Shown: positions 1 through 11,948 of the stretch, in pieces
Layout: each line of letters starts with the position of its first letter
Numbering within the stretch: the first letter of the stretch is position 1
DNA from: Stromatinia cepivora
Lineage: Eukaryota; Ascomycota; Leotiomycetes; Helotiales; Sclerotiniaceae
Assembly (NCBI GenBank): GCA_014898415.1
Contig: RCTD01000004.1
Coordinates: 2,169,001-2,233,000 of the forward strand
DNA length: 64,000 nucleotides
Direction: 5' to 3'
Notes under the pieces: generated by a model
Seen by the model: only the letters and a program-made list of their open reading frames with translations
Told to the model about the DNA's origin: nothing
Databases searched by the model: none
Made by a program: the position numbers and the translations under genes

Positions 1-274
1 ATTATTTCCAATTCTTTTACTTTTCAAAAATAATAATTAGTTATTAAAACAGGAATATTTAAAAATGGCTAATTTTGGTGTATTTCCAAATGATCCATTC
101 GGTGATAAACCACGTTAGATAATTTGTAAATAATCTATAGATAATCTATATAGAATAGATTAGTTTAAAATCTTAATGAATAATCCATAAAACAGATAGT
201 ACCTTCAATGGATAACCTACGGAACAGATTATTTATGGGTACCTATGGGTTGCGGGTTATTTCTGCGCAGCCTA
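1..274 (+). mobile_element. Right end of a hAT-family element (cut by window edge)
   Basis: The segment ends in TGCGCAGCCTA (264-274), the inverse of the TAGGCTGCGCA left terminus of the complete element at 15407-16288. The last 100 bp or so align with the right end of that element: repeated 'aataatc..aaaacrgat' blocks, then 'cctatgggt', then the terminus. The two copies are clearly related but diverged. The left end lies outside the window, so the target duplication cannot be tested; the right flank is TACTTGAC. No transposase is recognisable in the part seen. A short reading frame at 65-118 is too small to interpret. Confidence 0.7.
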
Positions 275-3116
275 TACTTGACTCAATCACCATCATTTTT
301 ACCACTCATCCTCATCACAGCCATCAGACTTATCACTCTTTTTCTTACCCATCTCAATGCTTTATCCAGCCCCAAGCTCATGACCAATCTAGCTCAGGAT
401 CTCACGCCATAACCATCACCAGAACCAAAAGCCCAGTCCTTCTCTGTGGGTTTCGTTCGCAGCATGTTTTAACGTTAAAACTCTTAAAGACTTGAAGGTG
501 CTGTATTTTTATACTCGATTATTGCCTTGCATTAGGGTGGAGTTGAGACAGTGTATTATATATTTAAATATGAAGAAGATTGTTTATCTCTCCAGATGTG
601 AGAGATTAGAATCAGTGGGTTGGGAATGGTAACTCACTTACTAAATCCTCTCTAGGCCAGTAAAGCCTCCCAGATACTAAATGTCTGATTATCTAAACCC
701 CGTCTCTTCCTGCTTTCCCTTCTCTTGGTAAATCACCCAGTCACTGGAAATATTGCGGAAGCGGATGATCGATCGTTCCTTGTTGGGTATTACGGGGTTC
801 TTTCAGTCAGTTTCAAACAAAATCATTGAGATATCTATCAACCTTGGCCCTGGAAAATGTTTCCATTCATCTATTTCAGTTCAGTTCCCAGAGGAGTTGG
901 AGTTGGATTTAATGTTGTTGATGAATTAGATATATATTGATGAGTTAGTACCAATACAATGGTGATATGAATAGTATGAATAGCAGTAATACTTGAGCTA
1001 TCACCATCATCTAACATCCCCCTTTACTTCCTCTCAAAATTATCGTCTAATCTTCCTCCAGCCCCCGAGACAAGCAACCACTCTATCTCTCCCAATACAA
1101 CCCAGCTTGTCTCTCATTCACAGAACCCAATATATCCGTGAGAGGTATGGTGTTCTTTCCGTGCGCGTCGTGCTATATCCCGAAGACCCCACAGAACCAT
1201 CAGGTTTACATATCCTTAAAGGCCAACACAAATCCGATGTGCCTCCTCCCCAGCATCGTTCAAGTCTCAATCATTCGCACCACTCTCACCACCCTCATCA
1301 CCCAACTATCCTTCTACACACCCCATAAAGCCCCTAGAAAAGATTTGAAAGTTCCTTTATCACTCCTATTTCCTCCACTTCCCCCCAAAACCAATTCAGC
1401 TATCCGCACTCCCCCTTCACATCCCTGACAGACCCACAACTCCGCTATATACCCCTTCCATCTCCTATTTTGAAGGGTAAACGTAAACCCTAAATAAAAC
1501 TACTACTAGCACAATAGGAAATTTACGAAAGGGGATTCAAGAAAGCCGATTTTCTAAGTAAGAACTGTTTTATCAGATAGAAAACGAGAGGTTATGGACG
1601 ATAGTAATAGATATATCGTAAAGTACACGAGTAGAAGGACGACCGTGAATGAAGGCCGGAAGGAAAAGAACAACGATAGTACTCATGGTAGTAATATTAA
1701 GGACATCAAACTCCAGCCAGGTAATTACAATAAAAATTTCATTATCAATCGTCTCTTTTATTGTATATTTAGTTGCTGATCAAAATATAAAGATCGGTAA
1801 ATTGACTTATTTCTCATCCCGACAACACGAAAAATACACAGGAAAATGCCTTGAAATATGAGGATGCGCAAATACACTTAATTCCTTGTTGCACATCTTC
1901 TTCTGTTTCATTGCTTTTCTATGCTTTGAGGAATTTGAAAGGGTTGGTGGTTTTATAAACTCAGCGTAAAAAAAGGGGGGATAGATTACAGCTAGGCCGG
2001 GTAGACAACCGATTCGAACGATGCGCGTGCGATGTTCAAAAGATGTCTAGTTACAGCAAAGGAATATTGGATCAACATCAAAACTTCTAATGCCCCTCTC
2101 ACACCCAACCGCTCCTCAAGTCTATTTCTTTTCACCTCACTCCCTTCACTTCACTCCCCTCAAATCCCCCCATCAAAAACCATTCCCCATTACATACCCC
2201 CCAAACCCTCCCCCCCCCCCAATAGAACCCTCAAACCTCCCATCCCGACAATCTCAACACCATGATCTCAGAAAAACTCAAATCAAACCAAATCAAAGAA
2301 AAATATATTCCACAATACCTCAAACCTCTAACCTCGAACGCCTAAACCTGGGGATTGATTCTAGGACCGCATTAAAATGTACAGCCGCTTCATCCCTGCA
2401 GCCGCTTCATGTGTTAGTAATACCCAATACCATTCAAAAGGAGAATATTCTTGTCATTAAATATTATAATACCATAATATTATAATCATTATTCGGCTAA
2501 AGTTTTTCTTATGGTATTTATTTGTATTTCCTTATCCCCATGTTAACAATAAAAAGCCCTCAATCACACATTAACAATAAAAACTACTCACCGTTACTAC
2601 CAGACCTTTGCCACCAATCCTCCCTCCTCACCATCCTTATATCCCCACATGCCTACTCATCCTCTCCTCTTCCCCTCCCTCTCTTACCCCCCCCCCCCCA
2701 ACCACCCCCTCAACTACCCCCCAACTATCCTCCTGATCACCTCTCTCCCTCTCTCCCCCCACCAAAAAATAAATACAAATCACCAAACCCACCACTACCA
2801 ATCTAAACTTCTATCTCCTATCTCCCATCTCACATAATTCATTTGATACTCTTTTTCTTAGCCAGCTTGAAGATTTATAATTTTAGTATGGGGATGAGTT
2901 AATATACTTGTACTTCCATGTGGGAGTTGGAGGGTGGAGGAAGGGTGGTGATCGAGGGTTAGTATATGGGAATGAATAAATAAACGGGGTGTGATAAATA
3001 GTTAATAGTGAAGGTAAAAAGGGGAAAGAGATGTGGTATTGTGAGCGAATTTATCATTTATATAAGTGTATAAATGGAAGATTCTAAAAATTCTCATTTC
3101 ATTCCAGATCCAGCTA
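275..3116. other. Intergenic, C/T-rich low-complexity sequence
   Basis: No convincing gene. Short reading frames here are Pro/Ser/His-rich translations of homopyrimidine sequence and lack splice structure. C/T-rich stretches are strongest at about 2090-2260 and 2590-2810 and contain 10-11 base C runs near 2207-2220 and 2690. The 2860-3116 part is probably the 3' flank of the PPR gene. Confidence 0.5.
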
Positions 3117-5136
3117 TCAAAACGAAGATGTTGAACTTTCCCCCAACGCAGCAGTATCGAAAATCGTCTCAACCTTCCTACCCTCCACCCCTCCACCCTT
3201 TTTCTTTGTTCCATCTCCCACCCCACTCCCCCCCTGAACAGACAACCTCCCCCCCTCCTTCGGCCAATACAAATCCGTCCAAACCTTCAACTTCGTATAC
3301 TCATTAACCATCCCTCTAATCTTCATATCCTCCAAAAGCTGCCAAGCCCTACTATCCCCATTTTCCACACATCTTTTCACCAATGCAACTGCCGTACCAG
3401 GTCTCATCCACCAACCTCTTCTTCCCGCCGAATCAACCTTATCTTTTCCCACCACCATCATTTCTTCCAGGTACCTAAAACAATCATCAAAATCCGGGTT
3501 TTCGGGCTGCAAGCAAATGATAATGAGACGATCGTAAGTAAGTTCATCAGGTTTAAGATTCAAGGCTTGGATTTCAGAAGCGAGGAACATGGCTTTGGGT
3601 TTGGAACCTCGGGCGTGGTGAGCTAGACCTCGGAGGAGGGTGTTGAAGGTTTCGATATTGGGACCTGCGTCACATATTGTGTGGAGTTCTTTGTAGTAAT
3701 TTATTGCGTAGTCTCTGCTGTGACTCAGGTTGTGGGTTTCAATGATGGCTTCTAAAACAACGTTTACTGCTGCAATTGGAATGGTATATCCATCTGCCTT
3801 TAACGATTTGAGAATTTTCCATCCATCGAGAGCATTGAATGATGATGTTGTTAAGTAGAGATATATCGATCGTGTGGAATGTGCGTCTGGTGTTAGACCG
3901 GCTTTGGTCATTATATTTAGAATTCGGAAGGATGTTTTGATATCTTCAACCCCGACGTATGCTTCAAGAAGAGCTTCATAATGATGAACCCCGAGAACAG
4001 TGCTACGTTTGGAGAGAAGCCCAATAGCCGAAGTAGCTAGATTAGGGTCTGCATGACGAGCAGCACAATTTAATACCGCTGTACAAGTTCCATCCGCAGG
4101 ATTCATTTCCGAAGTTTCGACTAAAAGTCTCCAAATGTAACTGGTACCCTCATACTATTTAATCATAAGTCAACAGTTGAAATAGATATCATATCAATTA
4201 TGCTTACATGAAATGCACTAGCAAATGAATCCAACAAGTGATAATGCATATGCATCGAAAGAGGTGGTTTGTGATATCGAGACTTCAATAGTCTAAGAGC
4301 TTCATCCAACTCATCCAATTCACATAACCGAAAGAAGAAAATATCGTATAGCCATGGCTTTATTTCGATTTGATCTGCTTGCATTTGTTCGAACTTATCC
4401 ATAGCCAACTCATATTGACGATCGCGAAGTAGACCAATGACCAAATTATGCCATCCGGAAGGAGATAGACCATACCAACGTTCCTTCATTTCCTCTAATA
4501 TTTGAGTTCGTAAAAGGTAGTCTGGATGAATCGCAAGTACCTGTTCAGGATTCTATCAGTGATCTTATTCCAATATGTGCAGGAAAGTATACATACTTGT
4601 AAAACTGTATGATAAAGTCCCGAATCAGCACCAATACCCAATCCCTTCATCTCTTCCAGCAAAGTCCTAACAACTTCTACACTGCCATTTTCAGCATCCG
4701 CATTTGCTGCAATCAAGGCATCATAATGTATCAATGCAGGTTTTTCATGTCGAACCCTCACCAAGTATTCTACCACCTTTGCAACTTCTGCATATGCCCC
4801 TTCTTCCGTCTTCAATTCTCTCAATCGTTCGTGAATCCCATCATTACTCAATTTCTCCAAATTAACAGGTTTTGGTATATGCGTCTTCGCTTTGTTATGC
4901 CGCGATCTCGAGATATGTTGGCCATTTAATACAGGCAGTGAAGCTGTGGTAGTGGTAGTGGTATAAAAGGATCGATTTTTTAAACATGTTGGGAGCTTTT
5001 TATTCTTAACCAAAGGTCGATTTAAGAATTTTTTGGGTAGTTGATTAAATATAGCAGGGCGCGCCAAAATGAAGGTATCTATTGAAGGACAAAGACAACG
5101 CCATAGTCCATCAATTGGGATCCTCGTGGTCGTCAT
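3117..5136 (-). CDS. Mitochondrial pentatricopeptide-repeat (PPR) protein
   Basis: Three exons read on the minus strand: 5136-4597, 4540-4208 and 4154-3117. The introns are 4541-4596 (GTATGT...CAG) and 4155-4207 (GTAAGC...TAG). All junctions are in phase, giving about 636 residues. The N-terminus is rich in Arg, Lys, Ser and Thr and lacks acidic residues, as in a mitochondrial presequence. The body is helical with PPR-like units, for example '[21 protein letters not shown]', '[22 protein letters not shown]' and '[20 protein letters not shown]', with the 'PD..T' turns typical of PPRs. Fungal PPR proteins of this kind bind organellar RNA in processing, stability or translation. The exact orthologue is not recognised. 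The Gly-rich C-terminal 30 residues may be poorly conserved. Confidence 0.85.
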
Positions 5137-5583
5137 TGAGGTGCTCAGTAATTTTTATTCACGGTTCGGGGAAACATTTCTAGACGCGGCGGAAATGGTA
5201 GAGAATCACGTGGGGATAGAGGGGAAGAAACGATCCCCGCCATTATTGAGTGGAATTCATACAACAAGAGTATCATGTTCGGGAGTGAAGTTGAGGAATT
5301 GGGGGAATAGAGGTTTTTCTTATTGTGGGCTAAAATCTTTGACTATATGATGGTTTGAGAATCTGCTGAGACATAGTATATATGTGTCTCAAGGATTTCT
5401 CATATCAAGTATGAACCTAGAGTATGCCTGCATCACTTCAAGGCGATTTCCCGCATCCATCGAAATCTTCTGATGTTCATAACAAGGAAATATAGTCGCC
5501 CCAATGCACTTTATATGTCATAAGTGCCATTATCTAGTTTCTTCGAGTCCATTTTTTGGCCCATTACCACTACCACCAATCTT
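5137..5583. other. Short intergenic region between PPR gene and LSM4
   Basis: Holds the PPR promoter side and the LSM4 3' flank, both genes being on the minus strand. A reading frame on the plus strand crosses the PPR start and is not credible. No other feature seen. Confidence 0.5.
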
Positions 5584-6165
5584 TCAAGCCCCTCTCCCAC
5601 CTCTTCCTCTCCCTCTTCCTCCTCTACCGCCACGACCTCTATCACCACCTCTGTCGCCCCTGTTACCTCCACGACCTCTGTATCCTCCTTGCTGTCCTTG
5701 TTGTTGATCTTTTACTAAATCGATGATTTCATCTGGCATTCGTAGATATTTGATCTGCGGCTCGTATTAGAACACAGTCTCCCAATGAAAACCCCCAGAA
5801 ATGAATACATTGTTTCCTTTCACATAAATTTCAGGTAACCTTGTAAATTTGTCGCCATCCTGAATTCAAAGTATCAGCTTCAGCGCATTCCAACAAAACA
5901 CCCCTGGCCATCCCGACTGAATCTTTCATACCGGACTCGTTTGCACAACCTCCTTCAATGTTAAATTCATCCAAGTATCGCATGAAACCAAGTGACCATT
6001 TAAAGTCTCGCCATCTTTAAGCTCAACCAACATTGGGTGGCCTTGTGCGGCCGTGAGCAGGCCCAAGGGAAGCTATAGCAGGAGATATTAGTATCGCAGA
6101 ATGTGCGCGCAATTGGCGCAGCTGGCTGGGATTCAGGATGGTAATAGGAAAGTACTTACAACCAT
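5584..6165 (-). CDS. LSM4: U6 snRNA-associated Sm-like protein LSm4
   Basis: Four exons on the minus strand: 6165-6160, 6072-5932, 5859-5809 and 5754-5584, separated by GT-AG introns in phase 0, giving 122 residues. The first coding exon is only ATG GTT. The protein has the Sm fold: Sm1 around '[20 protein letters not shown]' with 'DTWMNLTL', and Sm2 with '[17 protein letters not shown]'. The last 35 residues are an RGG/RGRGG tail, as in LSm4 of fungi and animals. LSm4 belongs to the LSm2-8 ring that binds the U6 snRNA 3' end and the LSm1-7 ring that promotes mRNA decapping; the RGG tail supports P-body assembly. No individual stretch of this gene gives a long open frame because of its introns; it was assembled by eye from the conserved Sm motifs. 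Confidence 0.93.
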
Positions 6166-6904
6166 ATTGAAGATAAGTAGGTAATGTTGTTTGTTATGCG
6201 AACAGCGTTAGAGTGGATTTGATATTCAAGAACTAGTTGAGTTGTTTGGGTTACCGTATCGAAGTATGACGGATTTCGAGATTGGCCAGAATTGGAAATG
6301 AGAGTCGAGCCTTAATATTGAGGCAATAACTTCAGATGTTCGGTTGCCGAAAATCATTCAGGGTCACGTCCGAACTTTCTCCTCAAAATCACAAAATCAT
6401 TCAAAAGAAAATATGTCTTTTCATGACAGCATCAACATCAAGTTCTAGTATAAAAAGTAGTCACATATACTATCAATGATCTGTTTTTAAGACGTCAACT
6501 GATATTTCCGGATATCCTTCTTTCCCGTTTCCTATTTGCTATCTTAACAAGCATTGAGCCTTACTCCATATAACCGCTTTTGATACTGACGACGCGTAAT
6601 ATCATTTTCATTACCCCCTCCAAACCACGACTGCGCAATCATGAAGGGACTCGTAAAGTAGTGGGGAATACGAATAGAACTTTTAATTCTTTGATTACTT
6701 TCCTTTTAACTTTTCAGGCTTTCCCTTTTTCTTGATTTGTTTTTGATCTTTTCTGTTGTTTGGTTGTTTAAGTGTTGAAAGACACATTTCTCCGTACAAT
6801 ATCATATTTTGATATTGTATATTACACAATATTTCTGCATTTCTTATCATTAAATTTCATTTTTGTTTGATTTTTTCTTTTGGATCTGCTCTCTCCTATT
6901 CATT
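6166..6904. other. Divergent intergenic region of LSM4 and a broken membrane-protein gene
   Basis: Bidirectional spacer of 739 bp. The 6480-6900 half has T-rich tracts and C/T stretches typical of fungal core promoters just before the ATG at 6905. No coding signal seen. Confidence 0.4.
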
Positions 6905-9371
6905 ATGCGCAGCCTTTTAAAGGCATTTTTACTTGCGCCGACCATAGTGTCGGCGTTTGTTTTACCATCAAGTTCAGAACAAGATGTTGATGCCGAATTC
7001 AAAAAGGATGATCTCGATAGTACGGGTAAATTTAGATAAAATTTGTTATCTTCTTCTTGTCGAATCTAACCAGTATTATAGATGCATATACCATGGTATT
7101 CGTTCGCCTCGATATTGGTCATGGATTCTCATCAGCTGATATGTCCTCCCTAGACCTTCGAATTGATATTTTACATTCCATAGAAGCATGTGGTTTTGGA
7201 AATGTTACAATCGATGGCCAAGCTCTTTCACAAACATTCGATCCAGAAACTTTAGTCTCATCTGGAAAAGGTTCCATTTCGACATTGTCAAATAAAATCA
7301 TAGTTGGATCATGGTCTTTCGATTGTATCGTTATTGATGGTAGACCACATGGATAGCTGATGAAGTTTATGGTTGACTTTGTGGAGGAAAAAGCATTTGA
7401 AAATGTCGGGTTTTCTGTTCTCTTACAAACCAGTGGTGAGAGAATCAAGGTTCTCTTTCGACAAACTGATGAGACTGAAATTATGAGACTGAAATTATGA
7501 GACTGAAATTATGAGACTGAAATTATGAGACTCGAAACTATTTCTTCAGAGGAAGATGAAGTCATCGAGCATCATTCACCACAAGGTCAATCATCCAATA
7601 AGCAACATCAAAATGGGAAGGGTTCTAAAGGAGAACATGAGCACCATATGGATAAGGGTCCTGAAGAGCATGGTCACCATATGGGCCACAAGGAATTGGC
7701 CGAGCTTAGATATATGAAAGCTCAATTGAAAGAGTTGAAATATCTCATCCACCAGAAGAAATGTCACATCTCTAAGCACTTTCAAGAGAATCATAACCTT
7801 GATAGGATCAGAGATTGTGATAGTCTTCGATGCGTTGCTAGAGTTATTAGCGAAAAGGCTCGTAAATTTTATGGAAAGTTGCTGGCCACGACTTCGACGG
7901 GGAACACTTCCATGATTCTTTCAAATCACAATCGAAGAAGGGCAAGAAACATGGCAAGGAATTTCATGGAAAGCTAGGTAATCATACATTGGGGAATCAT
8001 GATTTTCCAGGGGAACCTCGCGGCAAGAATAATCATACCGATCCACACTTTCCTCATCATAACCGACAACCATATTCTTCCAGTTTGTCATTATCCTCCT
8101 CCTTTTGATTTTCATTCTCACGGTCACCATCATCATGGACCACATGGACCACCTCCACACGAATCCGGTGCTCACGGATCTGAACATGGAAGACAATCTG
8201 GAATGCATCCTTTCCAAGATAACGAAGAGGAAGGCGGACATTAGGAAGGACGTTCTAGACATCATGATGGACATCACGGACGACCACATGGAGATGAGTC
8301 TGATGAAATAGAAAGACCTCACAGAGATCACGGTGGCTCTCCACACAGATTTGACGACTTTGATAACGAATCGGAAGGACGTCACAGAAAGCATGCTAAA
8401 CCACATCATGGACAAGGACCACCATTATTTGATGATCCAGATTCTGGTCGTTTCGAAGAACATCATCATGGTGAACCTCCACATGCGGGATCATTTAATG
8501 GATCTGAGCATGATGGACACACGAGTCACACGACGAAGAATTCCACCATGGCCCACCTCAAGACAGTTCTCAGCACGAAGATCTTGAAAATCAAGAACCA
8601 GAATTCGACCATCCACCACACGACTCCCCATTTCACCAAGGTCCTCCAGAAGGCAACCCAGCCTTCGACGAACCACCTCCCCACGATGGATCCAACTTCG
8701 TTGGACGACAAGGACCCCCAGGTTTCCCCTTCCCCATCCTCAAATTCACCCTCATCGGATTCCTCCTCTCCCTCCTAATCATTACTCTCCACCATCGCAC
8801 CTGCAACCTAAAAGCTCATTCAGACCGAAGATCTCATCATGAAGAATAATACCGAGAACGTGCATATCGACGTTTATCCAACCACGCTACTTTCAAAACT
8901 TGGTTCGCGCGTATTCAAGAGAGAGGAGAATTCAAGGAAAAAGACAAATTCAAAGAAGTCTTACTAGAAGATTACGATTCAGATGCTGAATCAACATCAA
9001 CAACATCAAAAATTAGTATAGGAGGCGATATCACCAGTTTTAGGAATACGGTGGAGATGGTGGCGGAGATGGTTGCTGCTGAGGAGGGCCGTTTGATTTC
9101 TCCTTTCTCTGCTCACTGTGCATCTGCTTCGCAAGGATCAGATGATATGAACTAGGTAGTACATTCCAATGAGTATACAAATGGGATTGAAGATATATTG
9201 CCGCCGTATGAAAATGCTGATTATGATGCTGATTATGATGCTGAGTATGATGGAAGTGAAGCGAGCACTCTAGTAGCGGATAGCTTTAGATATACACCGG
9301 GGTGTAGTTAGTATAATCCGAGTCATGCCGCGAGTGGGAGTATGAGTGATGTTTTGGGTGACAGATCGTAG
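6905..9371 (+). pseudogene. Broken gene for a secreted/membrane His-rich protein with cytoplasmic tail
   Basis: Exon 1 (6905-7025) encodes a clear signal peptide ('MRSLLKAFLLAPTIVSAFV'). An intron 7026-7081 (GTAAAT...TAG) joins in phase to the next exon. Coding character then continues to 9371, but with many lesions. In-frame stops are TAG 7354, TGA 7498 and 7504 (created by a 14 bp tandem repeat), TAG 8242, TAA 8847, TAG 9153 and TAG 9309. Frame changes are needed near 7840-7887, near 8090-8105 and near 8529. Read through, the product has a lumenal domain, a long His/Pro/Asp/Gly-rich linker (about 7560-8700), one transmembrane segment ('ILKFTLIGFLLSLLIITL', about 8730-8790), then a charged tail with 'DYDSDAES' and 'PPYEN'. 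The single TM and tail suggest a plasma-membrane or wall-associated protein. Family not recognised. Sequencing error could explain some frameshifts, but not seven stops. Confidence 0.75.
7471..7526 (+). repeat. Four perfect copies of a 14 bp tandem repeat
   Basis: The unit GAGACTGAAATTAT occurs four times head to tail, followed by a decayed fifth start (GAGACTCGAAAC). Three extra copies add 42 bp. This keeps the frame but places two TGA codons (7498, 7504) in it; a single copy would be open. It is therefore one of the inactivating lesions of the surrounding gene. Confidence 0.9.
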
Positions 9372-10017
9372 GGCTGTGCGAAGCGTTGCTTTTTATCTTT
9401 TATTTACAGGAGAAATGGCGAAGACAGATGGAAACATGGGGGAATGAGCGGAGTGGGAAACGAGAGGGAAGATTGACGGGGAAGAAGAGGGGAATAGGGA
9501 GATGAGATAATTTATATATACACTATGCTCTGCGCTCCTATTACTGCTACTGCTACTGTACTTGTAGACTCCAATTTTTTCTGTCACATTCTATCATCAC
9601 TTCACCTCATATTATATTATATTACATTATATCACTTACTATAATTATCATTCTAATTCATCTCGTTTCAGATTTATAGATACTGCGTGATAAACTAGAT
9701 AACCAATTTTAATTTATCAACGCTGTTATATTCATATTCATATTCATAAGCAATGGTATCTTTTTCTACTTTACTATACTCTACTCTACATTACATTGCT
9801 CTTTTCTGTTCTGTTCTCTGATCTGCTCTATCTCCGCTCACCCCAACCTCAAAAGCAAAGAGATTTCCTATCTTCAACCCTCAAACTGCGCTCTTCCCTC
9901 ATCTCCATCTATTGCTCTTCCTCTAGTCTCCCTTCAAACACTCCTCACCGCCTTCTCAACCCCTCACCCCCCAAGCCCGCCTTCCCCGTCCTCCAACCCC
10001 CCCCCCCCCCAAATACC
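9372..10017. other. Intergenic, C/T-rich
   Basis: Region between the ends of two converging genes. It includes AT microsatellite-like 'attatattatattac' at about 9609 and C/T-rich sequence with a C run near 10001-10010. No gene seen. Confidence 0.45.
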
Positions 10018-11948
10018 CTAAGAATCAATAGTCTTCTTCACACTTTGCATATGACCCAACTTATGCCCCTTCGCATTCTTCATCTGATTTTCCGGTACAC
10101 CACCCGGTAAATCCGCTGTTGAAATTGTAGATGTAGGTGGTGCATTTGGTATATCATGTACTCCATCCACTCCTCCACTTCCATTCCCTCCATTCATTCC
10201 CTTGGTTGGATTCGTTCTATCCACCCCACCCATCCCATTATCATGATTCCCTGCAACTCTATCCATCAATGGTCAGTAAAAGACCATCTCCACCCCAAAA
10301 TATAAACTCACTTCCTAACATCAACATCACGATTCGGAGTCGTCGACGTCGCCGTATCAAGTCCCTTATTAACCACCTCCATAGTCGGTACCGAACCATT
10401 CTTTTCCGGTTTCGGTAAATTTGCAATATCCAACTCCAAGTCCTCTTCCCCCGTTGGACTCGAAACCCTTAAACCCTCTTCCTCATTCTTCTTCTCTTCT
10501 TCCTTTTCCTTATCAGCCTCATTAATACTACTCGCCTTACTAACTTCCGCACTAACTGGACTTTCCGTTCTCAATCCCAAATCCCTATCACCATGACTAG
10601 GAGAAATTTCATTATCTCCTTTCCAATCTGCAGCTTGAACTTCTGGAACTGGAGCATTGACATCGGGTTCTTCGATTATACTTTCGCTTTTACCGTGGCC
10701 GGGTTCAGGGTCGTAAACTTTCCATACTACGGCTAGTTTATCTAGGGCTCGTGTTCCTTTGCGTGAAGATCCTTTAATTCCATCCATTTTGTCCCATTCG
10801 ATTTCGAAAATCCCGCTTTCGGCTGCTTTACCGTTGTGTTCTGGTCCATTGCCTTCAAAATATGTATTAAACCATACGTGAGCAACGGCGGTAACCATAG
10901 TCCATCCCATAGATGCTTTATTCCGTCTTTCGAAATCGATGTTAACATCGCTAGTTGGAAGAATAACTCTAGTAGAAGGTTTGAATATAACAGCTCCACC
11001 ACCAGTTTCCGAATCAGTTTCTGATTCGCTGGTATTTGGTTCCGTAGCTCGTGGTATCGCTTTTGCATTCTTTGGTTCTTCGATTCGATCAGAGCTCTTG
11101 GATGTCGCGATTTTATCTTGGATCCCAAATCCAGCCATATCAGATAATAAATTCTTGATTCCTCCACTACCCGGTGTATTGCCTTCTACCACAACTCTTT
11201 CTTTCTTCGTGAAAACGTGGAATAATTTGATCGTTTTTCCTTCATCAACATATCCCTCAACTTGTACTTTAACACCATCTCTCAAACCCCAAACATGTAC
11301 CTCCATAATCTCGATTTGTCGATCAATATAATATTTCCCAGACGCTGTCCAACGATCCACATAACCAATCCATCTCAACTGACTGGGTATCGAAACACCC
11401 TGACCAAAACCAGGTCTCATTCTCCTTTCCGTAAATCGCGCAAGTGCTTCCGAAGCTTTCCATCCACATTCGGCAATTAAATAACTACAAGCCATCGTCC
11501 CACTTCTCCCCTTCCCGGCCTTACAATGCACAACCACAACCTTCCCACCCTCTTTGTTGTCCTTCCCCTCCCCATCTCCCCTCCCCTCCAACCAATTCCT
11601 CATACCCCCCACAATCCCCGGAACCAATTTAAACGGCGGCGGATGATGATCCGGCCACGGCCAGTGTTTAACTCTGCCCCTCACCTCCTCATCCGGATAT
11701 CCAGTTCCTTCTGCTCGAAACTCCCATATCATCCAACCCTCCTTCCCATGTTTATAATCGAGGAATGTAACGAGTTGATCGAGAGGATTACGATATGCTC
11801 GTTGTGGATATGTGCCACTGGGACCAGAAGTCGCGATTATATTTGGTGTTACGTAGCAGAGATCGAGTCCTGCTTCTGGGTGTCGAGAACGAGGACCTGC
11901 GACGATTTGTCGAAGGAGTGATGCCATGTCTGTGGGTGAGAATGGCAA
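10018..11948 (-). CDS. TEP1: PTEN-type phosphoinositide phosphatase
   Basis: Two exons on the minus strand: 11948-10312 and 10258-10018. The intron 10259-10311 (GTGAGT...TAG) has a CTGAC branch site. The product is about 625 residues; Met at 11927 is an alternative start closer to the 'MASLLRQIV' opening of fungal PTENs. The phosphatase domain shows 'YRNPLDQLVTFLDYKHG' and the WPD-type loop 'HWPWPDHHPPPF'. The catalytic P-loop HCKAGKGRSG lies at about residues 140-149, with Cys as nucleophile and the two Lys typical of PTEN's 3-phosphoinositide specificity. It is followed by 'SIPSQLRWIGYVDRW'. A C2-like region follows ('IMEVHVWGLRDGVKV' to 'HVWFNTYFEG'), interrupted by Ser/Glu-rich inserts, and the tail is long and acidic. 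The known role of the family is removal of the PIP3 3-phosphate. All catalytic residues are present. Confidence 0.92.

Noticed and set aside
1990..2060. Possible reverse-strand tRNA around a TTCGAAT word
   Set aside because: The flanking bases do not form a 5 bp T-stem and no acceptor stem pairs.
993..2840. Several open frames of 60-130 codons
   Set aside because: Pro/Ser/His-rich translations of homopyrimidine DNA; overlapping in several frames, no domains or introns.
7325..7356. Intron that would remove TAG 7354
   Set aside because: The only GT...AG pairs that skip it are about 17-32 bp, shorter than fungal introns, and coding character continues on both sides in the same frame.
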